NCBI GenBank assembly: GCA_002753335.1
Contig: PEAD01000011.1
Location: 22,975 to 86,974 of the forward strand
DNA length: 64,000 bases
From: Nitrospirae bacterium MYbin3
Lineage (GTDB): Bacteria > Nitrospirota > Thermodesulfovibrionia > Thermodesulfovibrionales > Dissulfurispiraceae
Reading direction: 5' to 3'
The notes beneath the pieces were generated by a model, which was not told the origin of the DNA, ran no database searches, and saw nothing but the letters and a program-made list of their open reading frames with translations. This document shows positions 36,858 through 48,850 of the stretch, one piece after another. Numbering within the stretch: position 1 is the first letter of the stretch; each line of letters opens with the position of its first letter. Made by a program: the position numbers and the translations under genes.

Positions 36858-38201
36858 ATGACAATAAATGTGAATATAGAAGAAACATGGCTTAAAAGCC
36901 TTTCTGCGATAGCTCAAAAAGTCGGAGAGAATTCTTTTGACCTTTGGTTTAAGCCTATGAAAATGGTCCAGTTTAAAGATAAGAATCTTATTATAGAGAT
37001 TCCAAACAGATTTTATAGAGAATGGGTTGATGATAATTACCCGCAATTATTGTCCGAAACTATAGAATCTCTTTTAGGGTATAAAATAACGGTAAAATTT
37101 AAGATTTCAGAAAAAGAAGATGCTGCGATAAAACGTATAGAAAATAAACATGAAAACAGAAGGAAAGAACTTGGGAAAAGAGGAATATACCTTAATCCCA
37201 AATATATATTTGAAAATTATGTTGTTGGAACATCAAACCAATTTGCACATGCCGCAGCTAAACGTGTAGCAGAAAATCCGGGAGGGTCTTATAACCCTTT
37301 GTTTATTTATGGAGGTGTCGGCTTAGGAAAAACCCATCTTATTAATGCCATCGGAAATTTTATTGTTGATAAACAGTCCACTACATCTGTTTGCTATATC
37401 TCTGCAGAACAGTTTACCAATGAGGTTATATCAGCAATGCGGCATGATAGGATGGCGGATTTTAAAAGCAAGTACAGAAACACAGAGGTGCTTTTAATAG
37501 ATGATATTCAATTTATTGCAGGGAAAACCGCAACTCAGGAAGAATTTTTTCATACTTTTAACGCTCTTTATGAAAAACAAAAACAGATAGTAATATCAAG
37601 CGATAGGGCCCCTATAGAAATTTCGGATATAACCGACAGACTGCGCTCGAGATTTAGCATGGGGCTGATTGCTGATATTCAATCGCCGGATATTGAAACT
37701 AAGATGGCAATTATTTATAAAAAAGCGCTAACAGAAAAGATGAGCATATCTGAAGATGTTGCCCACTTTATTGCATCTAAGATTAAATCAAATATCAGAG
37801 ATCTTGAAGGCTGTCTTATCAGGCTGGGTGCACATGCTTCGCTTACAGCTACGACTATAAATCTTGATTTGGCTAAAGCGGTGCTAAAAGATTTAATGCT
37901 GGATGACGATAAGCCGGTTACGGTGGAATTGATACAAAAAATTGTTTGCGAATATTTTGGCATAAAAATTCAGGATATAAAGGCAAAAAAGCGCACCAAG
38001 GAAATAGCAAATGCCCGACAGATAGCTATGTTTTTGGCAAAGCAATACACAGAACATTCTTTAAGTGAAATCGGACGTTTTTTTGGCGGGAAGGATCATG
38101 CAACCGTGATCTATGCTTGTAAACAGGTGGAGGAAAGAATGTTACAGGAAGAAAACTTCAGAAAGAACATCGAAAACTTAAGAAAAAGAATAGTACCGTA
38201 G
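36858..38201 (+). CDS. dnaA: Replication initiator DnaA
   Basis: AAA+ protein that binds and opens oriC. Domain I at the N-terminus, AAA+ with Walker A GGVGLGKTHL and Walker B LLIDDIQF, and domain IV with DNA-binding signature FGGKDHATVIYACK near residues 410-423. 447 residues. Weak ribosome site before ATG 36858. It leads dnaA-dnaN-gyrB in the classical order (no recF). Confidence 0.97.
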   Translation: MTINVNIEETWLKSLSAIAQKVGENSFDLWFKPMKMVQFKDKNLIIEIPNRFYREWVDDNYPQLLSETIESLLGYKITVKFKISEKEDAAIKRIENKHENRRKELGKRGIYLNPKYIFENYVVGTSNQFAHAAAKRVAENPGGSYNPLFIYGGVGLGKTHLINAIGNFIVDKQSTTSVCYISAEQFTNEVISAMRHDRMADFKSKYRNTEVLLIDDIQFIAGKTATQEEFFHTFNALYEKQKQIVISSDRAPIEISDITDRLRSRFSMGLIADIQSPDIETKMAIIYKKALTEKMSISEDVAHFIASKIKSNIRDLEGCLIRLGAHASLTATTINLDLAKAVLKDLMLDDDKPVTVELIQKIVCEYFGIKIQDIKAKKRTKEIANARQIAMFLAKQYTEHSLSEIGRFFGGKDHATVIYACKQVEERMLQEENFRKNIENLRKRIVP

Positions 38202-38209
38202 GAGGAACG

Positions 38210-39313
38210 ATGAAAATAACAGTAGAAAAAGAAGAACTGCAAAAAAAACTTTCTGACATCCAGAATATTGTGGAAAAGAAAAATACGAGGCCTATACTAA
38301 GCCATTTTTTGCTTATAGCAGATAAAACAGGCAACTACATTATGGCGACAGACCTTGAAACCGCATTTAAAGAGCCGATAGAGCTTACTGTCATAAATGA
38401 AGGCAGGGTCTGTCTTCCTGCAAAAAAACTGTTCGAGATAGTAAGGGAGCTTGAGGGCACCCTATCGCTTGAATCCACCGACAATCAGTGGTTTAAAGGA
38501 AAAGCGGGCAAAAGCAATTTTAGAATAGCGTGCCTTTCTCCTGACGAATTCCCTGTATGGCCATCTTTGGAAGGAGCAGAAGGCATCGAGATTTCTTCAC
38601 AAATGCTGCTTGAAATGATTGATAAAACCTTGTACGCAGCCGGAGAATCCGAAACAAGATATGTTCTTAATGGTCTTTTGTTTCATCTGCAAAAAGAAGG
38701 ACTTTTCACTGTGGTTGGAACCGACGGCCACAGGCTGGCTATTTCTATGAAGAAGGCCGGCACATCACTTAAAGACGAGATTAAGGTTATTGTTTCAAGA
38801 AAGTCGGTTTCGGAACTGCGCAGGTTTCTCAGCGATGACGATACAAAAACAGTAAAAATAGATATAGGGAAAAACCATATCTTATTCGGCATTGACCGGA
38901 TACAGTTTTTAACTCGTCTCATAGACGGCAACTATCCGAATTATGAGCAGGTGATTCCGGCTTCCAATGAGCACATTGTAAAGGTTGATAGAATTGCTCT
39001 AACAAAATCACTTAGAAGGGTTTCTACCATGAGCAAGGAGAGAAGCAATGCCGTGAAGGTGGAGATAAATGCCGGCAACACTATCATCTCGGCATCAAAT
39101 CCGGATATAGGCGAAATAAAGGACGAATTTGATGTGGAGTATGCTGGGGAGCAGATGACATTCGCCTTTAATGCCCGGTATATGCTGGATGTTCTTAACG
39201 CGATGAATACCGAAAAAGTAATGTTCAAACTTAATGAAGCACTAAGCCCGGCGCTTATGCTTGAAGAGGGCAAAGAGGATTATAAATGTGTAATTATGCC
39301 GATGAGGCTTTGA
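38210..39313 (+). CDS. dnaN: DNA polymerase III beta subunit (sliding clamp)
   Basis: Ring-shaped processivity factor, 367 residues in three clamp folds. GTDGHRLAI in the middle domain and the terminal VIMPMRL are the expected landmarks. It starts 8 bases after dnaA with AGGAGG upstream. Confidence 0.97.
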   Translation: MKITVEKEELQKKLSDIQNIVEKKNTRPILSHFLLIADKTGNYIMATDLETAFKEPIELTVINEGRVCLPAKKLFEIVRELEGTLSLESTDNQWFKGKAGKSNFRIACLSPDEFPVWPSLEGAEGIEISSQMLLEMIDKTLYAAGESETRYVLNGLLFHLQKEGLFTVVGTDGHRLAISMKKAGTSLKDEIKVIVSRKSVSELRRFLSDDDTKTVKIDIGKNHILFGIDRIQFLTRLIDGNYPNYEQVIPASNEHIVKVDRIALTKSLRRVSTMSKERSNAVKVEINAGNTIISASNPDIGEIKDEFDVEYAGEQMTFAFNARYMLDVLNAMNTEKVMFKLNEALSPALMLEEGKEDYKCVIMPMRL

Positions 39314-39324
39314 TTTTTGATTAA

Positions 39325-41796
<2,472 letters not shown>

Positions 41797-41799
41797 AAC

Positions 41800-41876
41800 T
41801 GGTGCCCCCTAGAAGATTCGAACTTCTGGCCCCAGGTTTAGGAAACCTGTGCTCTATCCTACTGAGCTAAGGGGGC
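41800..41876 (-). tRNA. tRNA-Arg (anticodon CCU)
   Basis: Minus strand: acceptor GCCCCCT/AGGGGGC with encoded CCA at 41802-41800; anticodon stem CAGGU/ACCUG closes loop UUCCUAA giving CCU; T loop TTCGAAT. It lies 4 bases after the gyrB stop on the opposite strand. Confidence 0.96.
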
Positions 41877-42047
41877 TTCGATAAAGTTTAACATTTTAGC
41901 ATATCCCTAACATGAAAGGGCAAGAATACGGAAAATATGTGGTTGAATTGAATGAGAGCAGCTCAAACCGTATCATCATGCGCATAATCATAGCCCCAAC
42001 GCTATTGCTTCTTGAAAGTATTTCCAACAGGAATACGATAAGCCGAA

Positions 42048-42749
42048 GTGAATACTAAAATAATATCTGCTATATTGAAAAAAATGAGCAGTGCTGCTAT
42101 GAAAGCTGATAGATGTCCTTCAGAAGTTAATCTTATAGCGGTAACAAAAACAGTAGGCTTGGATGCCATAACCGAAGCTGCCCGTTGTGGCTTAAGGCTT
42201 TTCGGAGAAAGCCGTGTTCAGGAAGCGTGCTCGAAAATAGAGCAATTCAAGGTTGTTCTGAAAAGCGAGAAAATTTGCGGGGTAGAGTGGCATTTGATTG
42301 GCCATTTGCAGAGCAACAAGGCTAAACTTGCGGTTAGTGCTTTTGATTTTATACATTCGGTTGATTCAATTGCGCTTGCGGAAGAGCTTGACAGGCAGGC
42401 ATTTAAGGCCGGCAAAGTCCAGAGAATTCTTGTTCAGGTTAAGCTTGCAGAGGAAGATTCAAAACAAGGTATTAGGGAGAAAGAACTTAGAACGCTTTTG
42501 GAGCGCATTAAAAGTTTTAAGAATATTGATGTTAAAGGGCTTATGACGATACCTCCTTATTTTGACAATCCGGAAAATTCAAGGGAATATTTTAAAAGAC
42601 TTTACCTGCTTCGCGAATCGTTGCAGAATACCGGGTTTTTGCTGCCCGAGCTTTCGATGGGGATGTCGCATGATTTTGAGGTTGCTATCGAAGAAGGCGC
42701 TACAATGGTGAGAGTTGGCACCGCTATATTTGGGGAAAGGAGAAATTGA
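42048..42749 (+). CDS. YggS-family PLP-binding homeostasis protein
   Basis: Single-domain PLP-binding barrel of the YggS/PROSC family, which keeps pyridoxal phosphate levels balanced. The PLP Lys is in LIAVTKTV near residue 30; HLIGHLQSNKA and GLMTIPP are family marks, and SMGMSHDFEVAIEEG closes the site. 233 residues. The GTG start at 42048 gives the usual N-terminal length but has no strong ribosome site. Next to proC, a common partner. Confidence 0.93.
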   Translation: MNTKIISAILKKMSSAAMKADRCPSEVNLIAVTKTVGLDAITEAARCGLRLFGESRVQEACSKIEQFKVVLKSEKICGVEWHLIGHLQSNKAKLAVSAFDFIHSVDSIALAEELDRQAFKAGKVQRILVQVKLAEEDSKQGIREKELRTLLERIKSFKNIDVKGLMTIPPYFDNPENSREYFKRLYLLRESLQNTGFLLPELSMGMSHDFEVAIEEGATMVRVGTAIFGERRN

Positions 42750-42750
42750 T

Positions 42751-43548
42751 ATGATAGGATTCATTGGCGGCGGGAATATGGCTGAAGCGTTGATAAAAGG
42801 CGCAGTAAACAGCCAGCAGTCGGCGGGCAGATATTATTTTATATCAGAGCCTAGAGAGGATAGAAGAAAGTATTTAGAAGAAACCTACGGCATAAAAACA
42901 ACATTAAGCAATAAAGAAGTTGCCGATGCATGCAATATCATTATCCTTGCTGTTAAGCCGCAAAATATGGCGGGGGTGCTTGATGAAATTTCTTCTGAAA
43001 TCACAGATGAAAAAACAGTAGTATCAATAGCTGCTGGGATTACGCTTTCATATTTGCAGTCAAGATTAAATACAAAAAAGCTTGTCAGGGTGATGCCTAA
43101 TACTCCTGCATTAGTTCTGGAGGGAATGTCTGTAATTTCGCTTTGTGAAGGTTTTTCTGATTCGGATATTGCAACTGTTCGCGAAATTTTTATGTCGGTC
43201 GGCCGTGTTACAATTATGCCAGAAAAGCATATGAATGCTGTGACTGCTGTTTCGGGCAGTGGCCCGGCTTTTATAGCGCTTTTTATCGAGGGAATGATAG
43301 AGGCCGGCTTAAAATTAGGCCTTTCGAAGATTCATTCCGAGGAGCTTGCTGTTCAGACTCTTTTAGGCACGGCACGTCTTCTTGATTCGGGGATGCCTGC
43401 CCACAAGCTCCGTGAAATGGTTACTTCTCCCGGAGGTACTACTGCAGCGGGTCTTGCGGTTTTTGAAGAAAGGAATCTAATGCCCATAGTGCTTGATGCT
43501 TTAACTGCCGCCCGCAACAGGGCGGCGGAGCTAGGCAAAAAAGAATAG
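42751..43548 (+). CDS. proC: Pyrroline-5-carboxylate reductase
   Basis: Last step of proline synthesis. IGFIGGGNMAEALIKG is the Rossmann start; VTAVSGSGPAFIALFIEGM and TSPGGTTAAGL are C-terminal signatures. ATG 42751 with GGAAAGGAGA upstream (265 residues) is preferred to an in-frame upstream ATG inside yggS. Residues NSQQSAGR near position 20 resemble the repeat-encoded stretch of fmt. Confidence 0.96.
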   Translation: MIGFIGGGNMAEALIKGAVNSQQSAGRYYFISEPREDRRKYLEETYGIKTTLSNKEVADACNIIILAVKPQNMAGVLDEISSEITDEKTVVSIAAGITLSYLQSRLNTKKLVRVMPNTPALVLEGMSVISLCEGFSDSDIATVREIFMSVGRVTIMPEKHMNAVTAVSGSGPAFIALFIEGMIEAGLKLGLSKIHSEELAVQTLLGTARLLDSGMPAHKLREMVTSPGGTTAAGLAVFEERNLMPIVLDALTAARNRAAELGKKE

Positions 43549-43565
43549 CTGTCGGAGGAGGATAA

Positions 43566-43880
43566 ATGTTTATAGTAGCTAATTTTATTCTTGCGGCTGC
43601 CAAGGTGCTTGAGGTGGCTTTAGAGGCATATCAATGGATTATAATTATTGCCGCATTATTAAGCTGGGTGAATCCTGACCCGTACAATCCTATTGTGCGG
43701 TTTCTTCATGCTGTTACGGATCCTGTGCTTAGACCGATCAGGCGTAAAATCGGCTACAGTCTTGGGCCTATAGATGTATCGCCGATAATTGTAATACTGG
43801 CGATTGTTTTCATACAGAGATTTTTGATAAGCTCTCTTGTAGAAATGGCTTACAAACTTAAAGGAGGGGCGATTATATGA
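43566..43880 (+). CDS. YggT-family membrane protein
   Basis: 104 residues with two hydrophobic segments and the WVNPDPYNPIVRFLHAVTDPVLRPIRR block that defines the family. In other bacteria YggT-like proteins are linked to osmotic tolerance, photosystem or division-site partition. It overlaps the divIVA start by 4 bases, matching the yggS-(proC)-yggT-divIVA order near division genes. Confidence 0.92.
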   Translation: MFIVANFILAAAKVLEVALEAYQWIIIIAALLSWVNPDPYNPIVRFLHAVTDPVLRPIRRKIGYSLGPIDVSPIIVILAIVFIQRFLISSLVEMAYKLKGGAII

Positions 43881-44350
43881 GAATTACGCCGCTTGATATC
43901 CAGCAGAAACAGTTCCCGATGAAGTTCAGGGGTTTTGATGTTGACGAGGTGTATTCTTTTCTTGAGCTTATAAGAGAGGAGTTGGAAGAGCTGCTTCACG
44001 ATAACGCTTCATTGAAGGAGCAGATTAATCGTGCGGACGAGCAGCTCAAGGATTATGGCCGCATGGAGTCAACACTGCGCGAAACTTTGATGACCACACA
44101 GCAGATGGTTGAAGATTATAAGACAAACGCAAGGAAAGAAGCGGATTTGATAATCAAAGAGGCCGAGCTTAAATCCGAGAATATGCTAAAAGAAGCACAA
44201 GAAAGGGTTGCCAAGATACATGATGATATCGTCGATTTAAAAGGCATTCGGCGGCATTTTAAAGAAGAGATTAAAAGGCTTATAGAAAGCCATCAGAAAA
44301 TGCTTGAGTTTGACAAGGAGAGAGAAGGGGAAGACTCGGGTGAAATATAG
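43877..44350 (+). CDS. DivIVA-domain protein
   Basis: 157 residues, mostly coiled coil. The N-terminal ITPLDIQQKQFPMKFRGFDVDEVYSFLE is the membrane-binding DivIVA signature; these proteins mark negatively curved membrane and recruit division or polar factors. The C-terminal part is highly charged. Its end overlaps hisS. Confidence 0.93.
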   Translation: MRITPLDIQQKQFPMKFRGFDVDEVYSFLELIREELEELLHDNASLKEQINRADEQLKDYGRMESTLRETLMTTQQMVEDYKTNARKEADLIIKEAELKSENMLKEAQERVAKIHDDIVDLKGIRRHFKEEIKRLIESHQKMLEFDKEREGEDSGEI

Positions 44351-45587
44351 CGCCCCCAAGGGCTTTCAGGATATTTTGCCCCCCGAAATATCTTTTTGGC
44401 AGCGCATCGAAGATTCTGCACGCGCCGTATTTGCTAAGTATGGATTCCATGAAATAAGGCTTCCGATAATCGAGTCAACTGACGTTTTTGTAAGAAGCAT
44501 CGGAGAGATAACAGACATTGTTGAAAAAGAGATGTACACGTTCAGGGACAAGGGGGACAGGAGCGTAACCCTTAGACCCGAAGGTACGGCAGGTGCGGTC
44601 AGATGTTTTGTGGAACATGGACTGCATAATCTTCCTTCACCGCAAAAATTTTATTATGCAGGACCGATGTTCCGCTATGAAAGGCCGCAAAAAGGTCGCT
44701 TCAGGCAGTTCTATCAAATCGGGGTCGAGGCGTTTGGTGTTGCTCAACCGACACTAGATGCAGAGATAATAGCAATGCTTAATGATTTTCTTAATGCTAT
44801 TGGCCTGACCAATCTAAATTTTGAACTTAATTCTATAGGCTGCGATGCTTGCAGACCTGTTTATAAAGAGGCGTTGCAACTTTTTTTAAAGGATAAGATT
44901 ACTGAGTTTTGTCCAGACTGCAACAGGCGATATAGTACAAATATACTCAGAATTCTCGACTGCAAAGTTGAAAAATGTGTTGAATTAAGAGGCGGCGCAC
45001 CGGCTGTTTCAGGGCATTTGTGCGAGCATTGCAGGATTCATTTTGACGAACTGACCGCTTTACTTGAGGCACTTGATGTTCCATTTTCTCTAAATGCAAA
45101 CCTTGTCAGGGGGCTTGATTACTACACAAAAACCACGTTTGAGGTGACGAGCGAACATCTGGGCGCCCAAAAAGCGGTGGCTGCCGGAGGCAGGTATGAC
45201 AAGCTTGTCAAGGTATTCGGTGGGCCGGACACTCCGGCAATAGGGTTTGCTGTTGGTGTGGAGAGGCTTGCGGCGTTGCTTCAGGAAGCATCACCGGCCG
45301 AACAAGTGGCCCCAAAAGTGTTTATTGCCACTCTCGGAAAACAGGCCGATACAGAAGGCTTAAGAATAGCAAAAGCCTTAAGAAACAATGGGTTATGCAC
45401 AGAACCAGGCTATGGCGCATCATTAAAGAGTCAGCTGAGAAGAGCAGACAGGATTGGTGCGGAGTATGCTTTGATTATAGGAGAAAATGAACTCAGTTCA
45501 GGAACTGCCCAATGGAAAAATCTTAAACAGGGGACGCAAGGAGAAGTGGCATTAAAAGAGGTGCAGAGCTTTTTTACAAAGAGCTAA
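44340..45587 (+). CDS. hisS: Histidyl-tRNA synthetase
   Basis: Class II synthetase. Motif 1 follows APKGFQDILPPE; motif 2 MFRYERPQKGRFRQFYQ; LVRGLDYYTKTTFEV and GRYDKL are His-specific. The C-terminal anticodon domain ends the protein. GTG 44340 (415 residues) places the conserved start and overlaps the divIVA stop; upstream ATG 44304 lies in divIVA. Confidence 0.95.
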   Translation: MKYSAPKGFQDILPPEISFWQRIEDSARAVFAKYGFHEIRLPIIESTDVFVRSIGEITDIVEKEMYTFRDKGDRSVTLRPEGTAGAVRCFVEHGLHNLPSPQKFYYAGPMFRYERPQKGRFRQFYQIGVEAFGVAQPTLDAEIIAMLNDFLNAIGLTNLNFELNSIGCDACRPVYKEALQLFLKDKITEFCPDCNRRYSTNILRILDCKVEKCVELRGGAPAVSGHLCEHCRIHFDELTALLEALDVPFSLNANLVRGLDYYTKTTFEVTSEHLGAQKAVAAGGRYDKLVKVFGGPDTPAIGFAVGVERLAALLQEASPAEQVAPKVFIATLGKQADTEGLRIAKALRNNGLCTEPGYGASLKSQLRRADRIGAEYALIIGENELSSGTAQWKNLKQGTQGEVALKEVQSFFTKS

Positions 45588-45598
45588 AGGAGAGAGGC

Positions 45599-47005
45599 AT
45601 GTTAAGAATCACAAGTCCAAGCTACAGCATAACTTTGAGAGTTCAGTTAGAAAACCGTATCGGAATGTTTGCTCTTATTGCCACCGCCATAAGTGATGCT
45701 GGTGGCGATCTCGGTTCGATAGATATTGTTGGTGTTGAAAAAGGCAATCTTACAAGAGAAATTACGGTTAACGCCCGTGACGAAGAGCATGAAAGAGAAA
45801 TAGTAAAAGCGATAAAAAAGATCAGCGGTGTAAAGGTGCTCCGCGTGATGGATCGGACATTTGCGGTGCATCAGGGCGGAAAGATAGAAATACATAATAA
45901 AGTCCCGATGAAGGGCAGAGACGATCTATCAAAAGTTTATACCCCTGGAGTTGCGAGGATATGCAGAGATATACAGAAAAACCCGGAACATGCTTATAAA
46001 TATACAATTAAAGGAAACTGTGTGGCGGTTGTTACTGATGGCACCGCAGTTCTTGGCCTTGGCGATATCGGGCCGGATGCAGCAATGCCTGTTATGGAAG
46101 GTAAGGCTATGATTTTCAAGGAGTTCGCAGGAATAGATGCCTTCCCGATTGCGCTAAGAACCAAGGATCCGGAAGAGATAATCAGTACGGTCAAGAATAT
46201 TTCTACAACATTTGGAGGTATTAATCTTGAAGATATTTCGGCGCCGCGCTGTTTTGAGATAGAAAGGCGGCTGCGGGCTGAAATGGATATTCCTGTAATA
46301 CATGATGACCAGCATGGGACTGCGGTTATAGTTCTTTCTGCGCTTATAAATATCGCAAGACTATACAAAAAAGATGTGCGGAAATTCAGAGTTGTTATAT
46401 CAGGCGCAGGGGCTGCGGGAATGGCCAACGCATTAATGTTTAGCGCGTATGGTATTAAGGACATAGTGCTTTGTGACAGAAAAGGGATTATTTATGAAGG
46501 AAGAAAAGAGGATATGAATCCTTATAAAAAAGCTATTGCAAAGAAAACTAATCCAAGAAAACTCAAAGGCAGTATTTCTGATGCGATGAAAGACGCCAAT
46601 ATTTTTGTAGGTCTTTCGGTTCCGGGTGCTATTAGCATTGATGACATTAAGAGTATGGCCAAAGACCCGGTTGTTTTTGCGCTTGCAAATCCTGACCCCG
46701 AAATTGCGCCCGAAGATGTGCTTCCGTTGGTCAGGGTTCTTGCTACAGGCCGGTCTGACTACCCAAATCAGATAAACAATATGCTCAGTTACCCCGGTAT
46801 TTTTAGGGGGTTGCTGGATGTTCAGGCCACAGGCGTAAATGAGGCTGTTAAGTTTGCAGCAGCGCATGCGATTGCGGATATGGTAAAGAATGACGAACTT
46901 CACGAAGATTATATAATTCCGAGCATCTTTGACCGCAAAGTTGTGCATTCAGTTGCACATGCCGTATCTGAGGCCGCAAAAAAGACAGGACTTGCGCGCA
47001 AATAA
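45599..47005 (+). CDS. NAD-dependent malic enzyme with N-terminal ACT domain
   Basis: Oxidatively decarboxylates malate to pyruvate. Residues ~10-85 form an ACT-like regulatory domain ([24 protein letters not shown]). Catalytic blocks: YTPGVARIC with Tyr, [21 protein letters not shown], metal site [13 protein letters not shown]-site [13 protein letters not shown]. 468 residues. GGAGAG precedes the ATG. Ligand of the ACT domain unknown. Confidence 0.93.
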   Translation: MLRITSPSYSITLRVQLENRIGMFALIATAISDAGGDLGSIDIVGVEKGNLTREITVNARDEEHEREIVKAIKKISGVKVLRVMDRTFAVHQGGKIEIHNKVPMKGRDDLSKVYTPGVARICRDIQKNPEHAYKYTIKGNCVAVVTDGTAVLGLGDIGPDAAMPVMEGKAMIFKEFAGIDAFPIALRTKDPEEIISTVKNISTTFGGINLEDISAPRCFEIERRLRAEMDIPVIHDDQHGTAVIVLSALINIARLYKKDVRKFRVVISGAGAAGMANALMFSAYGIKDIVLCDRKGIIYEGRKEDMNPYKKAIAKKTNPRKLKGSISDAMKDANIFVGLSVPGAISIDDIKSMAKDPVVFALANPDPEIAPEDVLPLVRVLATGRSDYPNQINNMLSYPGIFRGLLDVQATGVNEAVKFAAAHAIADMVKNDELHEDYIIPSIFDRKVVHSVAHAVSEAAKKTGLARK

Positions 47006-47009
47006 TGTT

Positions 47010-48050
47010 TTGAAGACTATTCGCGAGCAGACGGAAGACATAGAAACAAGCATTCTTCACCCAAATGCTTGTTTAAGCCGTAACAGCAAAGGCAGACACA
47101 GGTCCGAAAAAGAGGACAATCTCAGAACCTGCTTCCAAAGAGACAGGGACAGGATAATACATTCCAAATCATTTCGAAGACTGAAACATAAAACACAGGT
47201 TTTTCTTGCTCCTCAAGGGGATCATTATAGAACAAGACTTACGCATGTGCTCGAAGTTTCTCAAATTGCCCGCACAATTACCCGTGCATTAAGATTGAAT
47301 GAGGATTTGACAGAAGCTATAGCGCTTGGCCACGACCTTGGCCATACGCCGTTTGGCCATGCAGGGGAGTCGGTTCTCAATGAACTCCATCCGGGCGGAT
47401 TCGATCACTACAAGCAAAGCCTTAGGGTGGTTGATATGCTCGAAAAAAATGGCAAGGGGCTAAACCTGACATTCGAGGTGCGCGACGGTATTGATAAGCA
47501 TTCTAAGGGGATAGGAGACATTGTACCGAAAGGCATAAAGGATAGGCCATGTACGCTTGAAGGCAGTGTTGTAAGGATTTCGGATATAATTGCATATGTA
47601 AACCACGACTTAGATGATGCACTGAGGGCGGGTGTTTTAAAGCGAAAAGAACTCCCGTCGAAAATAATAAAAGTAATCGGGGATAGCTCTTCAAAAAGAA
47701 TAAATACGATGGTCACTGATGTGGTAGTGGAATCTTTAAAAAAAGATCTGGCTTTTGTAAAAATGAGCAGGGATGTTGAGACTGCGGTTTACGGGCTGCG
47801 CGATTTCCTTTTCGAACGGGTTTATTACAGCGAGGCTATCATTAAAGAGTTCAAGAAGGCAAGGATCATATTAAAAGCGCTTTACGAGCACTATCTTGAA
47901 AATGCCGAAGGCTTAACCGAAAGAGAGTGCATTTTGAAAACAGCAGAGAAGCACCGTGCTGTATGCGATTTTGTGGCTGGAATGACCGACAGTTTTGCAC
48001 TAATGACCTATGAGCGCCTATTTCTTCCACAGCAGTGGGCGGTTTTATAA
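47010..48050 (+). CDS. dGTP triphosphohydrolase-like HD protein
   Basis: Hydrolyses dNTPs to deoxynucleoside and triphosphate (dGTPase family). SKGR and [22 protein letters not shown] are N-terminal marks; [10 protein letters not shown] and [13 protein letters not shown] hold the HD metal site. The start is uncertain: TTG 47010, five bases after the malic enzyme stop, gives 346 residues and the usual N-terminus but lacks a clear ribosome site. Its stop codon is within the parS palindrome. Confidence 0.88.
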   Translation: MKTIREQTEDIETSILHPNACLSRNSKGRHRSEKEDNLRTCFQRDRDRIIHSKSFRRLKHKTQVFLAPQGDHYRTRLTHVLEVSQIARTITRALRLNEDLTEAIALGHDLGHTPFGHAGESVLNELHPGGFDHYKQSLRVVDMLEKNGKGLNLTFEVRDGIDKHSKGIGDIVPKGIKDRPCTLEGSVVRISDIIAYVNHDLDDALRAGVLKRKELPSKIIKVIGDSSSKRINTMVTDVVVESLKKDLAFVKMSRDVETAVYGLRDFLFERVYYSEAIIKEFKKARIILKALYEHYLENAEGLTERECILKTAEKHRAVCDFVAGMTDSFALMTYERLFLPQQWAVL

Positions 48051-48068
48051 TGTTCCACGTGGAACATT
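48049..48068. other. parS centromere site
   Basis: A 20-bp perfect palindrome whose inner 16 bases (48051-48066) TGTTCCACGTGGAACA match the nearly universal chromosomal parS consensus bound by ParB/Spo0J. It includes the dGTPase stop codon and lies 11 kb from dnaA, where parS sites usually sit. Confidence 0.85.
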
Positions 48069-48099
48069 GGCATAATAATATAGGGGAAAAGGAGGCGGA

Positions 48100-48804
48100 A
48101 TGAGCAGAAAGCGTATTGTTTTTGTTGTGATGTTTATTTTTGCGGCATCTGCGGGACTGGTTTTTGGTGATTTGAAGAAGGGAGAGGAGGCGCTTGCGAA
48201 GCTTTTGGATGGGAACAAGCGTTTTGTTGCCGGAGTTGCGGCTCAAAAAGATATAAGCGATGCAAAACGAAAAGAGCTTGCTAGGGGGCAGAGCCCATCA
48301 GCTATTGTTGTTGCATGTTCAGATTCAAGAGTGTCTCCTGAGTTGATTTTTGATCAGGGGCTCGGAGATGTTTTTGTGGTTAGGGTTGCAGGAAATGTTC
48401 TAGATTCTATAGCGATGGGCAGCGTAGAGTATGCGGCAGAACACCTTCACTCGTCATTGCTTGTTATTCTTGGACACGAAAAGTGTGGAGCGGTGGCTGC
48501 AACGCTAGATGCAAAGGGCAAGCCGGAAGGCAATATAGGGGCCATAGTAAATAAGATTATGCCTGCGGTTAAAAAGGCAAAGGCTAAAGGCGGAACAAAA
48601 GAGGAAATGCTTAATAATTCTATCAAAGAGAATGTTTTGCTTGTAAAAGAGGATTTGATGAAAAAAAGTTCTATAATAAAACATCTTACCGAGGCGGGAC
48701 AGCTAAAGGTTGTGACCGGCGTATATAAGCTTGCAAACGGAGATATAGAGATGCTTAGCAGCGGAGAGGCGCAGTCTAACAAAACCCACAAACACGCTCA
48801 TTAA
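48100..48804 (+). CDS. Exported beta-class carbonic anhydrase
   Basis: Interconverts CO2 and bicarbonate. N-terminal signal peptide (about residues 5-22) predicts export. Zinc ligands: Cys in ACSDSRV with its Asp-Arg dyad, then His and Cys in GHEKCGA. C-terminal HKHAH-type His tail. 234 residues. GGAGG lies before ATG 48100. Periplasmic beta carbonic anhydrases are known in anaerobes. Confidence 0.92.
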   Translation: MSRKRIVFVVMFIFAASAGLVFGDLKKGEEALAKLLDGNKRFVAGVAAQKDISDAKRKELARGQSPSAIVVACSDSRVSPELIFDQGLGDVFVVRVAGNVLDSIAMGSVEYAAEHLHSSLLVILGHEKCGAVAATLDAKGKPEGNIGAIVNKIMPAVKKAKAKGGTKEEMLNNSIKENVLLVKEDLMKKSSIIKHLTEAGQLKVVTGVYKLANGDIEMLSSGEAQSNKTHKHAH

Positions 48805-48814
48805 TTATCTGTTT

Positions 48815-48850
48815 CCACGCGGGAGTTTTTGCTCCCGCGTGGTTTTTTTT
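48815..48850 (+). terminator. Rho-independent terminator after carbonic anhydrase
   Basis: CCACGCGGGAG, loop TTTTTG, CTCCCGCGTGG: an 11-bp perfect stem followed by eight T. Confidence 0.93.

Noticed and set aside
41912..42058. 48-residue plus-strand ORF before yggS
   Set aside because: No ribosome site, no family likeness, overlaps the yggS start; chance frame is the simpler view.
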